A stretch of 64,000 nt of DNA from Paramacrobiotus metropolitanus (GCF_019649055.1 NW_026570318.1:372001-436000); one strand, 5' to 3'; positions 44,780 through 56,436 are shown, numbered from the stretch's first letter. Numbers and translations: made by a program. Notes: a model not told the origin generated them from the letters alone.

Positions 44780-45969
44780 TCCAGTAGGCATAAAGGCCGC
44801 TGCTGTGCGCTATATAATGCCAATACCGCTCGCGCTTCCGCACGTGTATTATAATACTGCGTTATAATACTGTTTTTCATGTGGGCTAAAATTTGGCACT
44901 TTGTGCATAAAGTTCTAAAGTGCCATTGCTAAACAATCTTCAACAAAAGCCTATTACACATGTTGTCACGACTTGAAGGTGGCGTAATATCTTTAATATT
45001 AACCCGCCACTGAGGGCGCACAAAACCAACTAATTATCGGCAACATAGCAACACAGGCACACTGCTTCCGCAGTTGCCATGCTGGACACACAGGTCACAG
45101 CGAACACAGTATCTCGTGACATAGTGCCACTACACTACGCCACACATGTGTAAAAATTCCTTTGACTGGCAGTACATACCACGAACGTTACAAAGCAACA
45201 GACATTTTTACATCTGGTTTTTTATTTGCTCTACAGAGTCTGTACCTGTTTGGAAAAGTTCGTCTGTTGACTGTTATGCCTAAATTTAACTGTTGTCCAT
45301 ACACTGTTGTTCGTACTTAATACATGACTGCACTTTTTGCGTCATGCTCTCCCTGCCTCTCTGGTTTGTGCACTTCTGTCTTCTGTAAAACAGCCGAACC
45401 GAAGGCATTAAATTTCTCATTATTAACCTTTAACTGCGGCACATACATACGATAGTAAGCACTGCGTCGGAAACTACTAATAAACCAGAAGAAGCGCCTG
45501 ATGCAAAATGATGTTGTTGGATACCTAGCACCGCCTACAAAACCGTTCATGAAAACGTAGGGCAAGCACCTGTTCAAATGGTTTCGGAAATGCAGTACCA
45601 CAAATACACTGGCGATATCGACAGTACTTTCCATGAATGTCTATTGGTAGCACTAGCCACCATTTAAAGATAATTAATCGCAGGCACATAACGAGCACAG
45701 TGGGACTGCAGTATATGTACTGTATTTATCAGCATTTACGTTTAATATTGTACGAGTATGCATTTACATTGTATATACTGTATATCCGTAATATAATGTC
45801 ATCTAAAGGCAATATTTGCAATATTTGAATAATGCGGTGCTTAAACAAACATCTAAAAAACCCCCCCTCACTCTGACTCAAGAGTTGTACGAAGCGCTCA
45901 GAAACCACTTCACAGAAGCCTGCCACAAACGATATCGCGAAACATAAATGATTTACTGTAATTGCCATC
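44780..45969. other. Intergenic, no supported gene
   Basis: A 105-codon minus-strand open frame (45317-45634) has no paralogue, motif or splice support. No repeats were recognised. The receptor at 45970 must have its promoter here. Confidence 0.4.
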
Positions 45970-47048
45970 ATGGTCAACGTGACGACCACCGACGCCCGAA
46001 TCGTCGACAGCTTCGTAGTCTATCAAACCGAGCTGAAAATCATGGTGGCCATATTCACAGTGGTCTTTGTAATAGGCTCACTTTTATCACTCACCTTATT
46101 CTTGATCATCGCCTTTCAACCGCGACTGCGCACCGGCTCCGGCATTCTGCTCGCTCATCACCAATTCATGCATGTTCTACAAACCGGCATCTCTAATCCG
46201 TTTTACATGGCCACAGTGTGGGGCGCCTGGATGGGCATCCCAGTCCGCGGCGTCAACTGTACGGTTATGCATCTCTTCTGCAAACTCTTTACATTCACGG
46301 AAATGTGGGCGTCCCTGTTTCTGGCCGTTAATCGCTTCGTGGCGTTCACTTATCCGCACCACTACAGCGTGATTACAACGAAACGCGCCATTTTCTTATG
46401 GGTGTTATTTGCATGGTTAATGGGGGCGATATTAAGCACTGCCTTAGTCATTCCCGGCGTTTATGGCATGGGCAGTTTTTTCGGTTGGAAAGGATATTAT
46501 TGCAGCTACATTGGCATTACATCGCAATCGATAACGAACAGTGTCACGAGTTGTGGTGTGTATTTGCCGTTGGTCGGCCAGGGATTTTGTTATGTAACGG
46601 TTCTCATTTCGCACCATAGGCAGTCTGCTAAGCATCGATCCGTCAGTTATGAAAAGCGATACGTGACCTTGACATTACTGTTTGGGTCGTATTTGTGGTT
46701 TCTGGTCTTTTTTGTTCCACAGCCCATCGTCCTGTACGGATTTCCCGATTTTTATTTCGAAAACAAAGTTCGCGCTGGATGGTTTCAGTTGGCACAAGAA
46801 ATCGGTTATACCGGAAGTCCTGTATGTAAATCTGAGATAATCGATAATCTTTACAAGGGGAACGGTTGTTCGCTAATTACGCGCAATTTTGCTAGGTTTT
46901 TCTGTTGCTGATGAACAAAGATCTGATGCGCAGTGTTAAGAGGAGCCTCTTTGGAATTCTACCACCTTGCGCTACGTTTTCGGCGGAAAAATCCGGCAAG
47001 GCTTCCGTTTCTAATTATACCAGTTTTGCTATGAGTCGGAGATTCTGA
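45970..47048 (+). CDS. Seven-transmembrane receptor, array family member 5
   Basis: Exons 45970-46821 and 46896-47048 (phase 0) encode 334 residues. This is the most divergent intact plus-strand member: MVNVTTTDARIVDSF start, WGAWMGIPVRGVNC in TM2-TM3, and KGYYCSYIG in place of KYDCGYIG, keeping the loop Cys. NRF is at 121-123. The TM6 approach reads YEKRYVTLTLLFGSYLWF, and TM7 GSPVFLLLMNKDL. The tail is Ser-rich, ending MSRRF. It has several N-glycosylation sequons near the N-terminus (NVTT). No defects are visible. Confidence 0.9.
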
Positions 47049-47825
47049 CAGAAAAAAAAACTCATAGTGACTGCTGCGTCGCAACTCCTTAAAAACACGT
47101 TAAACTGCGCACAGTGTTGCTTGTTTTGAAAACGAAAAAACGAAATAAATTTGACGCCTGATGCTGCAGGATGCCTCGCAATTTTTTGATAGATACTGAC
47201 CCAGGCAACGACTAATGACATTCTATCTCAGCTTCAGCAGTTGCGAGACACGATTGTGTTATTCCATATCTGTATTCACATGTTTCCAGGTTCAAGTACG
47301 AGCGAGTGTCAATTATTAAGTCATACCTTGCACTTGCAGTTCCAGAAAATCTGTCAATTTATTAATGTTTCACTGTAATTAATTAAACGGAAACAGCACA
47401 TGAGTCAATTTAATAATTTCTCACTATAATCAACTAGACGGAAGCAGCACGGTTGCCCTTGGAAGAAACAACAGCCTCCGCTCCTGCTATTGTTACTAAC
47501 CGTGTTGCGATGACTCTCAAACCGTCACATATCACCGATGCTTATCATCGCAAGTGCTATAAAAATGGCAAGCGGTCTGAATCAGACCCATTCTTGTGTG
47601 ATAACCGTTCGCTGTTTAGCTCTGCATCCCTGCCCAATTCGCCTTTTTGAACCGATAGGTCCTGACTCCTGATCACCTGGTCACCTCTCTACTTCCTATC
47701 AAAAGACACAGGAGAGGGCAGAGTTGGTCAGACTGGTCGAAATGCATATGGTCTAAGGTGCCACATGAATGGGACAGTATACTTTCCTTTCTTTTACTAC
47801 CTTTTCTGTATGTGATGGTGCTGGT
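47049..47825. other. Intergenic, no gene seen
   Basis: Contains two similar short stretches near 47340-47440 (TTTAATAATTTCTCACTATAATCAACTAGACGG and a diverged neighbour), suggesting a small local duplication. No coding sequence is supported. Confidence 0.4.
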
Positions 47826-48749
47826 TAGAGTGAGTCTTGAAATTCACTATGGCGATCGCGATTTTTAATCGTGCATTATCGAAATGGTAGGTGAATTTAC
47901 GGACTCACGAGTTAGAAAACCGACAAATGCAATGCTATAGCAAATGACACGCCGTGGGATCGCTTTCGCTATTGCGATCACATTCGCGATCGCACACCTA
48001 CCGGTGTCCAGAAATCAAAAGTGTAATGGCAATTGTACCGGAACCGGAAACAGCACTGTCGACATTTATCGAAATGAAGAACGCTGGTTTTTATTTTCTC
48101 CACTTCAGTGCGCAGTAAATTTCACCTGATTAATTAACTTTTACTCGCAGCGTAGTTTTTTTTATTATGGCCGTTAGGCTGCTGAAAAACTTTCTCGCAA
48201 TAAATAGCAACCTGAAAGGCTGCAACTATTTGTAACTGATACTGCAAAACATAGGTCTACTGCTAACTGGTGCTGCAATGTTAAATAAGGTTACTTCTCA
48301 GCTAACGGAAAAAATGTCGCATGATTACTGTATCCATTGATTACTAGGAACTCTTACAACTTACTATCGGAATAACACTATGTCTGTTTGATCTTAATTT
48401 TTTGTATGTTGATACGCAAAAACCGCTGGAAATCCCAGATAGCACGTTTTCTACGCAGCTATCTAGCAACGTAGAAATAGCATGTCCCATGACACATCCT
48501 ATAGCAGATTTTACGGACACTGGAGATTTGGCATGGCGATCGCACATGCTATCACTGCGATAGCGAAATAATTTCGCTATGGTATTTACGGACACGACTA
48601 CGTGCGATCACAGTAGCACGATTTACGGACTCGCGGAATACAATTGCTGCTGCAATCACCATCGTACATGTCATGGTAGACCATTTCAGGACGATCTCGT
48701 GTGCTATTCGTACTATCGCGATCGTCGTAGTAAATTTCAAGACTCACTC
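47826..48749. mobile_element. DNA-transposon-like element with TIRs, non-autonomous
   Basis: The ends are inverted copies: GAGTGAGTCTTGAAATTCAC at the left and its complement with one mismatch at the right, continuing imperfectly through CGATCGCGAT for about 35 bp. The flanks read TTA on both sides, a possible target duplication. Inside, TTTACGGAC recurs at least four times near the ends, like the subterminal repeats of hAT-type elements. No transposase is encoded, so this is a MITE-like deletion derivative. Confidence 0.65.
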
Positions 48750-49134
48750 TTATATGTGATTTCGTTTCGCAAGGATCTGGTAATAAGGAGGCCAGAGCTG
48801 CTTTTTCATATCACGCGGCAGCGGTTGTGATGTGACGGTCGTTCTGTGATATGTAACTTTTAAAGATCGCCGCAACACGGTTACTTTCTGATGACGTAAC
48901 GCATCTAGAAGTTAACATTGTTTTTTATGGAAATTGAAAGGGGTTTGCTGTTATCGCGATGATGGTACAGACATTTGCTGCAGCAGTACAATACTGAGGC
49001 ATAGAAACCTTGTCTTTGATATTCGCACGCCGAGACCGTGTCTCGGTAGCGAAATGCCATCATTTTCCCAGTGCCGGAACCAACGGAGACAACTTGAAAA
49101 ATTTGTCCTCCACTTGTGGTTATCGGATACAACT
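48750..49134. other. Junction region replacing the receptor 5' end
   Basis: No receptor similarity is visible here, although the following gene should have about 150 bp of N-terminus and TM1 at this place. The open frame leading into the receptor (from 48934) is Cys/Arg-rich and unrelated. Confidence 0.4.
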
Positions 49135-49999
49135 TACCCGCAACTCCGCACCGGCTCGGGTATCCTCGTCGCGCATCAACAGTTCTCGCACACCTTGCAA
49201 ACCGGCATTACCAATCCATTCTACATGGCAACGGGATGGATTGTCTGGTTGGGATTGTCAATTCGCGGAGTCAACTGTACCGTCATGTATTTTTTCTGCC
49301 GAGTATTCACGTACACGGAAATCTACGCATCACTGTTTCTCGCCGTTAACCGTTGCATCGCCTTGATCTTCCCGCACCGCTACATTTTAATATCGCCAAA
49401 AAGAGCGGTTATCCTGCAGATGCTGCTGCCATGGGAGGTCGCCTTGCTGCTGAGCCTGGGTTGGGTGGTGCCGGGTTTCTTCGGGATCGGGAGCATTTTC
49501 GGGAACCGGAAAACGGACTGCGGACATATCGGTGTCCCGTCTGCTCTGATCACTGACACCGTAGCCAGCCTTGGTTTGTGTATTCCGTTAATTATTGAGG
49601 GACTTTGCTACGTCACGGTGCTGATCCATCAGAAGAAATGAGCACCGAACGAAGTGTCCGTCACACATCGGAAACGCTTCGTTATGTTCCGTTTGTTGTT
49701 GGGCTCATATGTATGGTTCTTGGTGTGCTACCTGCCGCAACCGATTGTCAACTACGCCTTCCCACAATTCTGGTTTGAGAATAAGGTCCGCGCTGGATGG
49801 TTCCAGTTTGTGCAAGAAGTAGCGTATGCCGGAAGTCCGGTACGTCAATTGTATTGCAGTTTTTATTTTCTAGGGTGGTCTTTTTATTTGGTTTCTTTAT
49901 GGTGTACTTTTCCAGGTGTTCCTCTTGTTATTGAACAAAGATCTTATGCGGGACATTATGGATAGCGAAGGGCGTGTACGTTCTCGTTTAACTTCGTAG
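49135..49999 (+). pseudogene. Broken array-family receptor, 5'-truncated with stop
   Basis: Similarity to the family begins abruptly at PQLRTGSGILVAHQQ, so the start codon and TM1 are missing. TM2-TM5 are well preserved, including NRC in place of NRF and KTDCGHIG. An in-frame TGA at 49639-49641 (VLIHQKK-stop) interrupts the third intracellular loop; the same frame then continues SVTHRKRFVMFRLL through TM6. The family splice sites (donor 49840, acceptor AG at 49914-49915) and last exon 49916-49999 (VFLLLLNKDLM) remain. Its close match suggests recent loss. Confidence 0.85.
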
Positions 50000-52005
50000 G
50001 CAGTCGTTCCGGCAAAACAGGGTTTCACATCAAACTACATACTCCAGTCAGCCAGCAAGTCCCTCGTAATGTGCAGCAAAAGTTAAGTTCGTTGTAATGT
50101 AAATATTATTGGTGCATTGTTTGTCTAAATTTTTATAGCTTTCGAGAATGTTCCATAAGCATCAGGAAGTGTAAGTTTTATGAATTATTCAGCGAATTTG
50201 TCAGCATTGCACTAGTAAGGATTAAATTTTTATTAACTACGAAGTGTAACCGCGCTTTCTCTGTTGGTAACCTAATGGCAGTACGTAGCCTACTAAGAAA
50301 GTACTTGCAAAATTAGAGTCATAAGTGTGAATATTCTAGAAGTGGACAATGGACATTATTAAAGCCAACTTCACCTTAACGTTTGCCCTATAAACGTTGT
50401 TTAAATCCGCATGATTAGGTGATTAAGCAGTGCGTCGATAAATCTGGGAAAACACGTCACAGAACAGCAGAAGCTGGTTTACAGCTGCACCTGTGAATAC
50501 TTAACCGGAAGTTTGGCACCGAGTGCTGCAACTTTTTTTTGGCATTCAACCAGTGGAAAACTGGAAAAATTCATAAACTTCTGGTCTGTTGCTGAACAGC
50601 ATTCTTTTGTCGTCGCGTCTTATTTGTATAAAACACATGTGAAGTCTCGCCTAAACAGCACGCAATGCGACTAGCGGAGTTGGATTTAATTGCCATAAAC
50701 ATCCAGGACGGGGTCCCTCATCGAGTAGAAAACACCCGCGCAACGAGAAAAGAAGAAAATTTTTGTTGGATAGCAAGTGACAAGTAATGCAGAGCTTCTA
50801 ATAGCGCGAACGGCCTTATATAGTTAGCACACATCCTGTCCAACGGCCGTGCCACACACCCATGCAGGTAACGAGTTACGTACGTACAAATATTATATTA
50901 TGCAAGTTAAGTTTACCTAGCTGATGGTAAATTGTCGCAACTTTGAATCCCTGTATAGTTGTTTCCCTGTTCATTCTGACACCGGCAGTGTGCCGTGTGC
51001 ATCTTGCTTTCCATGCGTTAGTTTACCGTTAGTAGCATTCGCGGTTTTTCCTTCGCTAAATAAATTTACCACCCACCCGCCCAACTGGGCATCTTACTCG
51101 TTCTCTTTATGCGCTGCTACTCGCTTTTGTCGTTAACGTTTATGTCATTCGCCAATAAAGGGGGGCGAAGGGACCGGGCACGGGCGGAAGGTGCCGGCAG
51201 TGAGCAATCTGTACCGCACGGTAAGATACTCACCTGTAACTGCGCACTTCCGGTCATGCCGGAAGTGCGCAATCGGTCTGCTTCCGGCCAGCTTCAAACC
51301 TCACAAACCGCACGCGGAGTCTATCTTTTGCTGACTGCACCGGATCCTTAGATGCAAATTCCCGTACAATTTAATATACAGATTTTCTCTGTAGCTGATC
51401 CTCCACATTCCCGGAGTTAATTTAGGAAAAAAACGGTTGAAGCGTTGGAAATTGAGTATCGACAGATTATCATGCCAATTGACGTTCATTTTGCAGTTTT
51501 TAAACTGCACAGAACAAATTGCTAGTTATAACTAACAAACACAACCGAGAATATAAATTATTTATTTGCCTGCGTTGCTTTATTGCAGTTAACGAGCACT
51601 GAGTACCGTTCTGATCATTGAAAATGTCAAACTTGTACGATACACATGTGTTATTCGAAGCTGATGCAAATAAACTTTTACATTGCACAGCGTAAAATAC
51701 ATTGTCATTCCAGTCCGTGTTGTGATGATATCGAAAACGATTGAAGAATCTGATAGTCACTGAATTCGATTGTTTCGAAGCTATCGACACAGACCTGCTG
51801 CACTGCGTTAGTACTTTTGCTGGCTGTTAGTGAAATAAGTGAAATAAGTGAAACAGCATACCTTCGATCGCTTAACCCTTTTTGCTGTGTCACGGGCAAG
51901 ATAAACACAGCAAAACTTAAAAATGCATGTATAAAGACAATTCAACCGTTCAGCAGTCTGTCGATAGTAGATACATTCATTCCCTTGGTTCCAACCTTTG
52001 CCAAA
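50000..52005. other. Intergenic; hairpin and LRR promoter
   Basis: About 2 kb. A perfect hairpin TGCGCACTTCCGG / CCGGAAGTGCGCA lies at 51241-51271. From about 51560 onward the sequence resembles the upstream region of the third LRR gene (61135-61500), so the promoter was duplicated along with the gene. No separate gene was seen. Confidence 0.45.
51879..51937 (+). promoter_or_regulatory. Palindrome plus TATA box, LRR gene 1
   Basis: TTTTGCTGTGT and its complement ACACAGCAAAA lie 14 bases apart (51880-51915), followed by TATAAAGA at 51930, about 75 bp before the start codon. The same arrangement precedes the LRR paralogue at 61510. Conservation at promoter distance suggests a transcription factor site or a core promoter. 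Confidence 0.55.
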
Positions 52006-53183
52006 ATGGAGAGGAGTGCTGTGGTAGGTGGGCGGCAGTTTGTAGCGTCTGTTCTCTTATACAGTGCGTTGCAATCCACACGTGCTCTCGCTGACAGCGA
52101 AGTACCGTTTCATGGATGCGATTATAACCGGTATAATTACCTGGAGTGCAATACCGACACCTTCAGGCTGATGGACACGCTAAACCTTTCCAGCATTCCG
52201 AAATGGATGCAAGGCGTCCGTTTCTCCGGATCCTGTCACAATTACAGCCATGGTACCCATTGTTACGGATTACCCCCGAATGTAACCCCATTACCGCGCC
52301 GCCCTGGATTCTCTACGTACGGTGTTCACTTTGCCGGATTTAAGGCAATGGACGGTGGCAGAATTCCCCTCAACCGCTTTCTAAGCGAAAATAAGGACGT
52401 CATCAGGTTCATAACGGTTAGCAACAGTCATATTGGGTATATTGATCGGGAATTATTTGCTGGATTTGCTGGACTTCGGAATGTGAACCTTCGAGGAAAC
52501 GACATCCATAGCATCCGCGCGGATGCCTTCGAAGGTTTGACTGACGGAAGCGATCTTCAGCCGGTACTGGTGGCGCTTGATCTTGGTGGTAATCGGCTGG
52601 AGCAATTTGACTGGAGTGCGCTGCATTCATTAAAAGATTGCTTGGTATGTATGCTTAACGCTTCAATTTTTAAATAAGTAAATTAATATTTTAATTGCTT
52701 TTATCAGTTTCTAAATTTTATAAATCCAACCGAAATTGTAAACTGAATTTGTAGGAGCACCTAGATTTAAATGAACAGACCCCTGGATTGACGTCGATTA
52801 CCCGTAGCGGCTCGAGCACCTTTGCCACTCTTATGCGGACGTTAGATTTGCGAAGAAACCGGTTACAATCCCTTCCTGACTGGCTCCTGTATAATGTAGG
52901 TCTTGATAATTCCAGTTTACGATCTTTTGACTTTCGCTACAACGCCTTCTGCGAAAATCCGGCTGAAGTTATCCATGGTTGCGGCTGCTGTGATTTGAAA
53001 AATTTGGTTCGCTGGGCGACGACCGTTAAATCCAATTTTATCAACGAGTTTTCGCGGCCATCCGTCTGGTTCAGCATGATATGTGAAGATAAACCAGTAC
53101 AGTTTACCTATGACGCCGTGAACATTGCTTCGGGTTTCGCATCATCAATCGCGCTGCTGGATAACACACTGAAGCATTGTTAA
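52006..53183 (+). CDS. Secreted leucine-rich-repeat protein 1
   Basis: Exons 52006-52644 and 52755-53183 (phase 0) give 355 residues. The ATG at 52006 gives a signal peptide (hydrophobic FVASVLLYSAL, ending near ALA) and lies just downstream of a TATA box; upstream in-frame ATGs do not. A Cys-containing N-terminal cap (HGCDYNRYNYLEC) leads to LRRs: FITVSNSHIGYIDRELFAGF, LRNVNLRGNDIHSI, LVALDLGGNRLEQFDW, then in exon 2 LRTLDLRRNRLQSLPDW. A cap of LRRCT type follows (NAFCENPAE, HGCGCCDLKNLVRW, ending in a final Cys). There is no membrane anchor, so the product is probably extracellular. LRR proteins bind protein or glycan ligands, often in immunity or adhesion; the partner is unknown. Confidence 0.85.
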
Positions 53184-53634
53184 CTGTAATACTAATAACT
53201 GAACAATTCGTTCATTTTTAAATTTATATCATGGCTCATGCTCAGCTTTAATTAAATTGTACCTGTACTTCTACCGATATTTTTTGGCCATGGCATAATG
53301 AGAGTGAAAGTTCTTGGATTTTTCAGCGGATTTATTATTGTTGCGCTACTGATAACTAACATGGTTTTTAATAAATATGAAGTGGCGCCCTCGCGTCTGC
53401 ATCGCTATTGCCCTTTAAAAGGGTGTCACTGTGAAATTATATTAAAGTCTGTGCAGTTATGCGAATGGTAGCGTTTATTGTTACAAACGTGGCCTCAGCT
53501 TTTGTCGTACATGTGCCGATTAAATTCTAGCCGCTTGACGATGGTGTCGTACACAAATATACAGCATAAACCGGAGAAAGCTAACCACATAAAAACAGCA
53601 CCACCTGTATATACGATAACAGCCTGTTCGTGCT
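53184..53634. other. Intergenic, nothing recognised
   Basis: The 3' flank of LRR gene 1. No gene or repeat was seen before the TA-flanked element. Confidence 0.4.
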
Positions 53635-53912
53635 TACCGTAATTATCGAATTAGAGCCCCAGGGTTACAAATATTTCAAACGCCCCACGGGGTGGGCTCC
53701 AATTACGGGCATGGGCTTGTATTTCGGAGGGGGCTTCAATTTTTCAAACTAACTTTTTTGGCGTTCGCTAACATGGGCTATATAGCATTTAATTAGCCCA
53801 TGGGCTTATATTTCGGGGGGAGCTTATAATTTTCAAATGACTTTAAGGGTGGGCTCTAATTACGGGGGGAGCTTCTGTTTCGGGGGGAGCTTATAATTCG
53901 ATAATTACGGTA
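53635..53912. mobile_element. TA-flanked G-rich inverted-repeat element, copy 3 (short)
   Basis: TACCGTAATTATCGAATT at the left and AATTCGATAATTACGGTA at the right, with GGGGGAGCTTATAATT and GGGCTTATTTCGGGG-type units between. It is about 278 bp, shorter than the 456- and 495-bp copies, lacking their unique core. The TA flanks match the other two. Confidence 0.75.
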
Positions 53913-54748
53913 ACTGACAGTGCTGTACCAGTCTACAGCAGTTTAAGTATGTAATTTAAAGTTGTAGTTTTAACTTGCTATATGTATTTTTAAGTTTATG
54001 TGGTTTTAACTTTGTAAGTATGCTCAGTATAGAACAGTATAACTCCTACTTAGTTTTAACCATCGTGGATGCCAAACCTGGCCGTTATTGCTTTATTTGC
54101 ATAGCCCTACCGGCAAGCACAACAACTGACGTCACTTTCAAAACGATAACAAAATTCACAAGCTTGGAGAATACATAAGCCATATCCTGGGCCATTGTTA
54201 AACAAGCTCCGTTTGCCGTCACGCGCTCCCAGTGTTTATTTACTTTGCAAAGCAGTGATCCGGTAGCAACTACCGTGAACGCTGTTTTTCTGCGAGCAAC
54301 ACTAATTGTTCCAGCACGGAATGCCAGCAGCCGAAGCCCTAATAGCTGCCGGTGCGCTATTGTTGTGAAGCTTTTATTGGAGGAAGCGGAAAAGAAAATT
54401 TCGGAAAACAAGGCGATAAAACAACGAGAAGTAGGGAAGGCGGTATATAAGTGCAGCCAGGCATCGGTCAAAATCATATCGTGAGAAAATCAATCTGAAA
54501 TCTGGTATTCAGAAGAGATATTGAGCGATAACAAGGAGTTGACCGAATCGTGGTAACTACAGCCTACAGGTAAGATACTTATGGTGATTCGTTATCGGTA
54601 TGAACTCCCTTGAAAGATATACCGCATTAGAGCAGAAAGTTGACGAAAGTTAATTTTTAACAATAATGCAAGGCTGCATGGTTTTGCGGCTGCTTTGGAT
54701 TTTGGGTAATAGTTTGATGTTGGTTACAGGTAAAGTTTACTCGCTACA
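53913..54748. other. Intergenic upstream of six-Cys peptide gene
   Basis: Opposing open frames at 54085-54484 overlap each other and have no support. TTGGTTACAG at about 54720 just upstream of the ATG could be the acceptor of a 5' UTR intron. Confidence 0.35.
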
Positions 54749-55081
54749 ATGTACACCAGCTCGATTTCTGTGATTTGCGCGGTTCTGTTGGTCGCCCAGT
54801 TGGCCACTGTCGCCTTGGCAGAAAACGAAGCCGCGGCCGAGGAGTTCAACCTGTTGCGTGCCAAACGTGGTAGCATCGGTAAGTCTACTTTCCTCAGTAA
54901 AGGTTTAATTTAAAGATTTAAAGGCAAAATTTAAAGATTTTTCTCTGTAGACTTCTGGTGCACTATCGGATGTGGAGCCTACTGGACCTGCGTGTTTGGC
55001 AACAAAGGCAACGCCAGCAAATGCGGCTCGCAGCCATCGAGATGCCAGTGTAACGGTTTCGCTTGGCAGGGCGGGAAATAA
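54749..55081 (+). CDS. Secreted six-cysteine peptide precursor, defence-like
   Basis: Exons 54749-54878 and 54951-55081 (phase 1, 72-bp intron) encode 86 residues. Residues 1-25 are a clear signal peptide ending ALA. An acidic propeptide (ENEAAAEEF) follows, ending in a dibasic RAKR site near residue 40, a furin or prohormone convertase cleavage signal. The released peptide of about 45 residues is Gly/Trp-rich and has exactly six cysteines spaced C-x3-C-x5-C-x10-C-x6-C-x-C, enough for three disulfides. Layout resembles antimicrobial peptides, though the spacing is not the standard CS-alpha-beta defensin pattern. A neuropeptide-like or other secreted role is possible. It sits among secreted LRR genes. 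Confidence 0.75.
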
Positions 55082-56094
55082 ATGCCGAGACAGCGCAGAA
55101 AGAGCTACCAGTTTTTACCTATGTAAAAGTTAGAAACTGACGCTTCGTATGTACAGTGTACATTATTTTAAATTGTTGCAGTTATTTGCAGCTATGTTTG
55201 CATCGGATTAACATTAACGTTGCCTAATCGACGTACGTAATTGTTATTTGCTCTTGTCGATTTCACAGTAAAAAAATTACTTTGTGTTGTTTTTGGCTGG
55301 CTGGACCTCGGCTCATGAAAAAATAGTTTATTCAGATCACAATCGGCGCATCCAAATCACATATCTCTTGGCCTCCGCGTCTGCACGTAAACAGCACTTT
55401 CTTATAGAATTTTTTATTAACAAGCTAACCAGTCTATGTACAAAACGCAAGGAAAAGTGCCTTCTAATATGTACAGAATCTACAGATGTATACAAACAAC
55501 GCCAGAAACGACCGTTGTTTCCGTGTTTAGCGTTCAGAAGAGCCCTGGTAATCGATCCGACAAACACTAAAGCACAATGCGTCTGTTGAAACAGCCTCGT
55601 GCCTAGTCTGCAAAATTTTTACAGTTCCGGCAGTTTTTTAGCTGCACTGATTTCACTACACCTTTAACAGTGAGCCACTAAGCAAACCAAAATACGTGAG
55701 GCACATAACAGTATCTGTATACTGGAACAATGCAGAGATACTCCGTTTATAAAGATCGATAGATTTAGATTCCCCGCTTTCATAACGCCGTACAAATGTG
55801 ATGTTTCAGAATTAACGAAACATTTATTATACGGATGCCGCTTCATTTTTTTCTCGAATAGACGAAGACACTCAACGTAAGTGCTACAGCGGGTCCAATC
55901 TTCCGGTAGTATTCACGACGTGCAACATTTACATTTACCTAATGCTCAGTGCTAAATCGCTGCCAAATTGCATATTAACATTTTGCTTCCGTTTCTTATC
56001 TCTTAAACGTGCGCTAATAAATTTAAGAAAATTATTGTTTCTGTTATTAGTGCACATGTTCCTTTTCTTAATAGTGTTTACAGGCGGTATCGAA
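55082..56094. other. Intergenic, no supported gene
   Basis: An open frame at 55284-55589 lacks a signal, motif or paralogue. A 3' acceptor (TTTACAG at about 56081) shortly before the next ATG implies a 5' UTR intron for the following gene. Confidence 0.35.
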
Positions 56095-56436
56095 ATGGAT
56101 GCATTTTGTCGGCCGTGGATAGCGTATTTGTTGGCCCTGCAGATTTTGTTTGTCGCTACTTATGCGGCCTCCATCTCGGATTCTCGGGTGGCACGCGCAG
56201 TCCCGTCAGCCGCTGATCCCAAACTGCAAGGCGTCATGCAGCTGTGCTTCCAGCCGTATTGGCAGTGTTTGAAACCGGAAAATCTCATGCCAGAGAAATT
56301 AGACGGCGGTAAACCCCGTTTCAAAGCTGATACGATGAACGGCATCGCCGATTCTTTTAAGAACTACATGAACTGCTTGAATCCCTATCTGGAATGCCTG
56401 ATACGCGTAACAAAACCGGGAAGTGTTGCAACTTAA
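56095..56436 (+). CDS. Small secreted protein with paired C-x6-C motifs, copy 1
   Basis: A single coding exon encodes 113 residues. The ATG at 56095 is chosen because it opens a good signal peptide (WIAYLLALQILFVATYAAS) right after a splice acceptor; the frame also extends upstream to 55942. The mature part has two conserved boxes, CFQPYWQCLKPEN and NYMNCLNPYLECLIR, each holding a C-x6-C pair, separated by about 40 charged residues. Two disulfides joining two amphipathic helices are likely. I do not recognise the family. A paralogue lies 1.1 kb downstream. Confidence 0.7.
   Translation: MDAFCRPWIAYLLALQILFVATYAASISDSRVARAVPSAADPKLQGVMQLCFQPYWQCLKPENLMPEKLDGGKPRFKADTMNGIADSFKNYMNCLNPYLECLIRVTKPGSVAT

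Noticed and set aside
45317-45634. 105-codon minus-strand ORF
   Set aside because: No homology, no splice signals of note, no paralogue; length is reachable by chance.
49639-49641. Programmed read-through or selenocysteine at the receptor TGA
   Set aside because: The gene also lacks TM1 and its start codon, so a nonsense mutation in a pseudogene is simpler.
54085-54484. Opposing 130- and 79-codon ORFs
   Set aside because: They overlap on opposite strands and neither shows a motif or signal peptide.
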